From positions 59,278,501 to 59,342,500 of the forward strand of contig CM077593.1 of the NCBI GenBank assembly GCA_039654915.1: 64,000 bases of DNA, in the 5' to 3' direction. Source of the stretch: Aquilaria yunnanensis. Lineage: Eukaryota > Streptophyta > Magnoliopsida > Malvales > Thymelaeaceae. The notes below the pieces were generated by a model that saw only the letters and a list, made by a program, of their open reading frames with translations, was not told the DNA's origin and made no database searches. Of this stretch, positions 57,401 through 64,000 are shown one piece after another. The first letter of the stretch is position 1. Each line of letters opens with the position of its first letter. A program made the translations under genes and the position numbers.

Positions 57401-60400
57401 CCATTTTATTCCAAACTAGTTGTGAATGTTTCCATTTCATTCTCAATAAGTTGTGAATATTTCCATCTTATTCCAAACACGTTGGGAATGCTTCATTTTC
57501 ATTCAAAATGACTTGTTAATGTTTCATTTCATTCTAAACTAGTTATGAATGTTTCCATTTCATTATAAACTAGTTGTGATTGTTTCTATTTCATTGTAAA
57601 CCAATTGTGAATGTTTCAATTTCATTCTCAACTAGTTGTGAATGTTTCCATTTCATTGTAAACAAGTTGTGGATGTTTCTTTTTCATTCCAAACAAGTTG
57701 TGAATATTTCCATTTCATTCAAAACAAGGTGTGACTCCAAACATGTTGTGAATGTTTCCATTTCATTTGAAACTAGTTGTCAGTGTATCCATTTCATTCA
57801 AAATTAGTTGTTAATGTTTCCATTTCACTCCAAACTAGTTGTGAATGTTTCCATTCCTTTCTAAACAAGCATTGAATGATTCCATTTCTTTCCAAACAAG
57901 TTGTTAGTGCTTCTATTTCATTCCAAATTAGTTGTTAGTGTTTCCATTTCATTCTAAACTAGTGAATGAATGTTTCTATTCTCAAAACTTTGTTAATGTT
58001 ACCATTTTCCTCTAAACTAGTTGCGATATTTTGATTTCATTATAAACCAATTCTGAATGTTTCCATTTCATTCCAAACAAGTTATGAATGTTTCTGTTTC
58101 ATTTGACACATATTGTGAACCTTTACATTCGAAACATGTTATGAGTGCTTCAATTTCATTCCAAACTTGTTGTGAATGTTTCCATTTCATTCGAAACAAG
58201 TTGTAAATGTTTCTATGTCATTCCAAATAAGTTGTGAATGTTTCCATTTCATTCCAAACATGTTGTGAATGTTCCCATTCAAAACAAGTTTTGAATGTTT
58301 GAATTTCATTCTAAGCTAGTTGTGAATGTTTCCATATGATTCCAAATTAGTTGTGAAGGTTTCCATTTCATTCTAAACAAGTTGTGAAAGTTTCAATTTA
58401 TTTCCAAATAGGTTGTGATTGTTTCCATTTCATTACAAACTAGTTGTGAATGTTTCTATTCTTAAAAATTTGTGAATATTACCATTTTATTCTAAACTAG
58501 CTGTGAATGTTTCCATTTCATTCTAAACTAGTTGTGAATGTTTCCAATTTAATGCAAACAAGTTGTGAATATTTATATTTCATTCGAAACATACTGTGAC
58601 CGTTTCCATTCTGAACGTGTTACAAATGTTTCAATTTCATTCTGAAGTTGTAGTAGATGTTTCCATTTCATTCTAAAGAAGTTGTGAATGTTTCCATTTC
58701 ATTTCGAACATGTTGTGAATGTTACCATTCTAAACAAGTTCTGAATGTTTGAATTTTATTCTAAACTAGTTGTGAATATTTTCATATGATTCCAAACTAG
58801 TTGTAAAGGTTTCCGTTTTATTCTAAGCAAGTTGTGAATGTTTCCATTTCTTTCCAAACACATTTTGATTGTTTCCATTACATTACAAACTAGTTGTGAA
58901 TGTTTCTACCCTTAAAAAGTTGTGAATATTACAAATTTATTCTAAAGTAGATGTGAATGTTTCCATTCCATTCTAAACTAGTTGTGAATGTTTCCAATTC
59001 ATTGCAAACAAGTTGTGAATGTTTCTATTTCTTTCGAAACATATTGTGAACATTTCCAGTCTGAACATGTTAGGAATGTTTCAATTTCCTTCTAAAGTTG
59101 TAATGGATGTTTCCATTTCATTCCAAACAAGTTGTAAGTGTTTCCATTTCATTCAAAACTTGTTTTGAATGCTTCCATTTTACTGCAAACTAGTTATGAA
59201 TGTTTCAATTTCATTTGAAACAAGTTATGATTGCTTCTAGTCCAAACTAGTTGTGAATGTTTTGACTTCAGTCTAGATTAGTTGTCAATGTTTCCATTTC
59301 ATTCCAAACCAGTTATGAATATTTCAATTTCTTTTGAAACAAGCATTGAATTTTTAATTTTATTGTAAACAAGTTGTGAGTAGTTCTGTTTCATTCCAAA
59401 CAAGTTATCAATGTTTCCATTTTATTCCAAACTAGTTGTGAATGTTTCCATTTCATTCTGGACAAGTTGTTAACGTTTCAATTTCAAACTACTTGTGAAT
59501 GTTTTAATTTCGTTTGAAACTAGTTGTGAATGTTTCAATCTCATTCTAAACTAGTTGTGAATGTTTCCTTTCATTATAAACAAGTTATGAGTGTTTCGAT
59601 ATCATTCAGAACTAGTTGTGTATGTCTCCATTTCTTCAAAACTAGTTGTAAATGTTTCCATTTCATTCTAAACAAGCATTGAATGTTTCCATTTCATTTC
59701 AAACATGTTGCAAGTGTTTCCATTTCTTTTGAAACTAGTTGTGAATTTTTCCATTTCAGTTGAAAGAAGTTGTGCATGTTTGTATTTCATTTAAAATAAG
59801 TTGTGAATGTTTCCATTTCATTCAAAACAAGTTGTGAGTGTTTACATTTCATTCTAAACTAGTTGTGAATGTTTCCCTTTCATTTTCAACTAGTTATGAA
59901 TGTTTAATTCTAAACAAGTTGTTAATGTTTCCATTTCATTCTGAATAGGTTGTGAAGGTTTTCATTTGACTCAAAATGAGTCGTGAATGTTTCCACTTCA
60001 TTAAAAATAAGTTGTGAATGTTTCCATTTCAGTCCAAACTATATGCGAATGTTTCCATTTCATTCTCAGCTGGTTGTGAATGTGTTCACTTCGTTCCAAA
60101 CAAGTTGTGAATGTTTCCATTTCATTCCAAATAAGCTGTGAATGTTTCTATTTCATTTGAAACAAATTGCGAATGTTTCCAGTTCATTCCAAAAATGTTG
60201 TGAATGTTTCCATTTCATTCTCAATTAGTTATGAATGTTTCCAGTTCATTCTAAATAGGTTGTGAATGCTTTCATTTCATTCCAAACAAATTTTGAATGT
60301 TTCCATTTGATTTCAAACAAGTTGCGAATGTTTCTGTTTTACGCTAAATATTTTGTGAATGTTTCCATTTCACTCCAAACTTTTTGTGAATGTTTCTATT

Positions 60401-63188
60401 CAAAACAAGCTTTGAATGTTTTGATTTTGTTCTAAACTGGGTGTGACTGTTTCTATTTCATTCCAAACTAGTTGTAAAAATTTTCATTTCGTTCCAAACT
60501 AGATGTGAATGTTTAAATTTTTTTCTAAACAAGCATTGAATGGAAGTTATGAATGTTCCAAACAAGCTGTGATTCTAAACAAGCTGTGAGTGTTTCCATT
60601 TCATTCCAAACTAATTGTCAACATTTCCATTTCAACTGAAACAAGTTATGAATGTTCTCATTTCATTCAAAACAAGTTATGAATGTTCTCATTTCATTCA
60701 AAACAAGTTGTGAATGTTTATATTTCATTCCAAAGTAGTTGTTAATGTTTCCATTTCATTCCACTTCATTCCAAGCAAGTTGTGAATCCTTCATTTTCAT
60801 TCTGAACTTGTGAACGTTTCGATTTCATTCAAAACTATTTCTAAATGTTTCCTGTATAAACAAGTTTTGAATGTTTCCATTTTATTCGAAACTAGTTGTG
60901 AATGTTTCCATTTCATTCCAAACAAGTTGTGACTGTTTTCATTTTATTCCAAAAAAGTTATGAGTGTTTCCATTTCATTCTAAACTAGTCATGAATGTTT
61001 CCATTTGATTCCAAATAAGTTGTGAATGTTTCCGTTTCGTTCGCATCATATTGTGCATGTTTCCATTCTAAACACGTTATTAACGTTTCAATTTTATTCT
61101 AAACTTGTTATGATTGTTTCCTTTTTCATTCCGAACTAGTTGTAAATGTTCTATTTCTTTCCAAACTAGTTATGAATGTTTCCATTTCATTCGAAACAAG
61201 TTGTGAATGTTTCCATTTCATTCCAAACTGGTTGTGGAGGTTTCCATTTCATTCCAAACAAGTTGTGAATGTTTCTGTTTCTTTCTAAACTCATTGTGAA
61301 CATTTTGGGTTCATTCCAAACATCTTGTGAATGTATCGATTTCATTCCAAACAAGTTGGGAATGTTTCCTTTCCATTTCAACCAAGTTGTGGATGCTTTT
61401 GTTCTCAAGAAGTTGTGAACGTTTCAATTTCAACCTAAACTAGTTATAAACCTTTGTGTCTCATTCTAAACAAGTTATGAATGCTTACATTTCATTCGAA
61501 GAAAGTTTTGAATCTTTTCATTTCTTTCAAAACTAGTTATGAAGATTTCCATTTCGTTTGAAACAAGTTGTGAATGTTTCCATTTCATTCCACACTAGTT
61601 GTGACTATTTCCATTTCATTCCAAACAAGTTATGAATGTTTTCATTTCACTCTAAACTTGTTGTGAATGTTTCCATTTCATTACAAACTAATTGTGAATG
61701 TTGCCATTTCATTCCAAGTTCTGAATGTTTGCATCTCATTCTAAACATGTCGTGAAGTTTCCATTTCTTTCCAAACTAGTTGTGAATGTTTCCACTTCAT
61801 TCCAAGTAAGTGGTGAATGGTTCATCGCATTCCAAACTAGTTGTGAAAGTTTTCATTTTATTCCAAACAAGGTGTGAATGTTTCCATTTTATTCCAAACA
61901 AGTTGTGAAAGTTTCAACTTCATTCTATACATGTTGTGAATCTTTCACTTTTATTCCAAACAAGTTATGAATATTTTCATTTCATGTCGAACAATTTGTG
62001 AACGTTTCCATTCTAACAAGTCATGAATATTTCAATTTCATTCTAACCACTGGGTATTTCCAATTCACTCCAAACAAATTGTGAATGTTTCCATTTCATT
62101 CCAAACTAGTTGTGAAGGTTTCTATTTTGAGATATTTGTGAATGTTAGCATTTTGTTGTAAACTAGTTGTAAATGTTTCCATTTTCTTCCAAACAAGTTG
62201 TGACTGTTTCCGTTTCACTTGAAACATATTGCGAATCTTTTCATTCTAAACATGTTATGATTATTTGAATTTCATTGTAAACTTGTTTTGAATGTTTCCA
62301 TTTCATTCCAAACTAGTTTTGAGTGTTTACATTTCATTCAAAACTAGTTATGAATGTTTCCATTTCATTTGAAACAGGTTGTGGATGTTTCCATTTCATT
62401 CTAAAGTAGTTGTGAATGTTTCCATTTCATTCCAAATATGTTGTGTATGTTTCCATTTCATTTCGACAAAGTTGTGAATGCTTCCATTCTAAAGATGCTG
62501 TGAATGCTTCTTTTTGAATCGAAACTACTTATAAATATTTACATTTCACTCCAAACAAGTTGTGAATGTTTCCATTTCGTTCCAAACAAGTTTTAAACAT
62601 TTCTATTTCATTCTAAACAAATTATGAATATTACCATTTCTTTGCAAACTAGTTGTGAATGCTTGGATTCCATTCTAAAGAAGCCATGGATGTTTCCATT
62701 TCATTCCAAACTAGTTGTGAATGCTTCCACCTTGACCCGAATAAGTTATGATCATTTTGCATTTCATTCAAAACTAGTTGTGAATGTTTCAATTTTATTC
62801 TAAACAAGGTGTGAGTGTTAACATTTGATTCCGAACAAGTTGTGAATGTTTTAATTTCATTCCAAACAAGTGGTGACTGTTTCCATTGTAAACAAGTTAT
62901 GAATGTTTCAATTTCATTCTAAAGTACTTGTGAATGTTTCCATTTTATTCCAAACATATTATTAATGGTTCCATTCTAAACATGTTGTAATTGTTTTAAT
63001 TTCATTCTAAACTAGCTGTAAATGTTTCCATTTCATTCCAAACAAGTTGTGAAAATTTCCATTTCATTCCAAACAAGTTACGAATGTTTCCATTTCAATC
63101 CAAACTAGTTGTGAATGTTTCCATTTCATTCCAATCAAGTTGTGAATGTTTCCATTTCATTCCAGGCTAGTTGTGAATGTTCCCATTC
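54466..63188. repeat. 31-bp tandem satellite, block D (about 281 units)
   Basis: The most diverged block. AACTAGTTG units are frequent, and a shortened 26-bp unit (CCATTCTAAACATG type, lacking TTTCA) recurs, for example near 54497, 54852, 56070, 56798, 58270, 58730, 61068 and 62970. Higher-order repeats occur: CTTAAAAA-containing units near 54714, 55863, 56648, 57977, 58450 and 58911, and AACCTAAACTAG at 55321 and 56102 (781 bp apart). A segment near 60775-61470 matches 52785-53190 of block C. No genes. Confidence 0.95.
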
Positions 63189-64000
63189 TGATGCGAACCC
63201 CGATGGTATAAAGACCATGAAACGCACCCAAGATGTTTTTCAAGCTCCACAAGACATCAAGAGGCTGGATTTGAAGACCCCCACCCCTAATCAACCTGTG
63301 ACTAGAAACGAGAAGTATAAGAACACCAAGAACACAAGCACACTTGCGTGCCAAGGTAGTCCACAAAGAACTAAAGAGAATTTCTCTCCAAAGTAGCAAT
63401 ATTATTTCATATCAAGGCTTTTGTTTTACAACCAAAATATGTGCCTATTTATAGGCCTAAACTAGGGTAAAATACTTAGCACATAGGAAACCTAGGTACA
63501 AAAGGCTTAAGAAAACCTAGTTAAACTATAACTCTAACACCCTTTTAACACATGGTTAATGTGTGCAGCGAATTCCCTTTATCCTAAGTGACCTGAATCA
63601 ATTCCATAGCCCAAATAAAATCCTAAATAATGTAAATAAATAAGAAAATAAAATAAAATACGTTACAACACAAGATTGGGCCTTAAAACCCAAAATAGTC
63701 TTCTCGCATGGTTCTTGCTTGTGTCTTCAACTTCAAGCTGAAATTCGACCTTGATACAGCCATGATTTCTCAAAATGAAAAGCATGAAAGTTGTAGATCT
63801 CTTTCTTATCTTTGAAATGACACTTGAACCACACCAAATGGACATCTAAAGCCAACGATATGCCCAAAATACTGCAACTGCTTCTGAACCAGTGATGACT
63901 CACAAATCGCGACTTTGAAGCTAAATTGGAGCTCCTTAACGTGAAAAATGGGTTTCATGGTCTTCATATGATTTGTAGATCCAGATGTTAGATTTCCAAT
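63189..64000 (-). repeat. Family-G LTR, cut by the window edge
   Basis: Begins TGATGCGAACCCCGATGG directly next to satellite and follows the family-G LTR through the TATA box (63447-63454, TATAAATA on minus) and the CAACTTCAAGCTGAAATTCG region. With satellite on its left it is either the 3' LTR of a minus-strand element continuing to the right or a solo LTR. The left flank CATTC (63184-63188) is the predicted target duplication. Confidence 0.88.

Overview
The window is plant heterochromatin: one large 31-bp tandem satellite field, broken up and partly overwritten by nested LTR retrotransposons. No host gene, rRNA, tRNA, CRISPR array or bacterial-type gene is visible. A flowering-plant nuclear genome is indicated by plant-type Ty1/copia and Ty3/gypsy polyproteins, initiator-Met-tRNA-type primer-binding sites (TGGTATCAGAGC and close variants), 1-1.5 kb LTRs ending TG..CA with TATA boxes, and a Tat-like gypsy element carrying an antisense extra gene. 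The species cannot be named from the sequence.

Layout: 1-1711 is the 5' end (minus strand) of a gag-only gypsy-type element (family G). 1712-11892 is satellite block A. 11893-24723 is Copia-1 (minus strand) with a perfect CAAAC target-site duplication (TSD); inside its gag region sits a complete, very young family-G element at 17211-22851 with TSD ATTTG. 24724-30652 is satellite block B. 30653-48610 is Copia-2 (minus strand), split inside its protease/integrase junction by a Tat-like gypsy element on the plus strand (36514-45982, TSD CTATG). 48611-53478 is satellite block C. 53479-54465 is a truncated family-G element on the plus strand. 54466-63188 is satellite block D. 63189-64000 is another family-G LTR running off the window. 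Satellite makes up about 29.7 kb (roughly 46%).

How the parts work: each element has, or had, the usual retrotransposon parts (LTR promoter, primer-binding site, gag, protease, integrase, reverse transcriptase, RNase H, polypurine tract). Copia-1 and the gypsy element are dead through several in-frame stops, and the gypsy element also lacks RNase H. Copia-2 is nearly intact apart from one stop and the nested insertion. Family G has no pol and must borrow enzymes from an autonomous relative. Its 3' end keeps a relic of a gypsy polyprotein tail, which suggests it arose by deletion of pol.

The most interesting object is a minus-strand gene inside the gypsy element (42046-44362). Four exons join across three GT-AG introns of 68, 85 and 79 bp into 2085 nt, exactly 695 codons, with its own TATA box. 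It is now interrupted by three stop codons. Second is the disagreement between LTR ages in Copia-2 and the gypsy element nested in it, together with missing TSDs around Copia-2, which points to recombination or LTR gene conversion.
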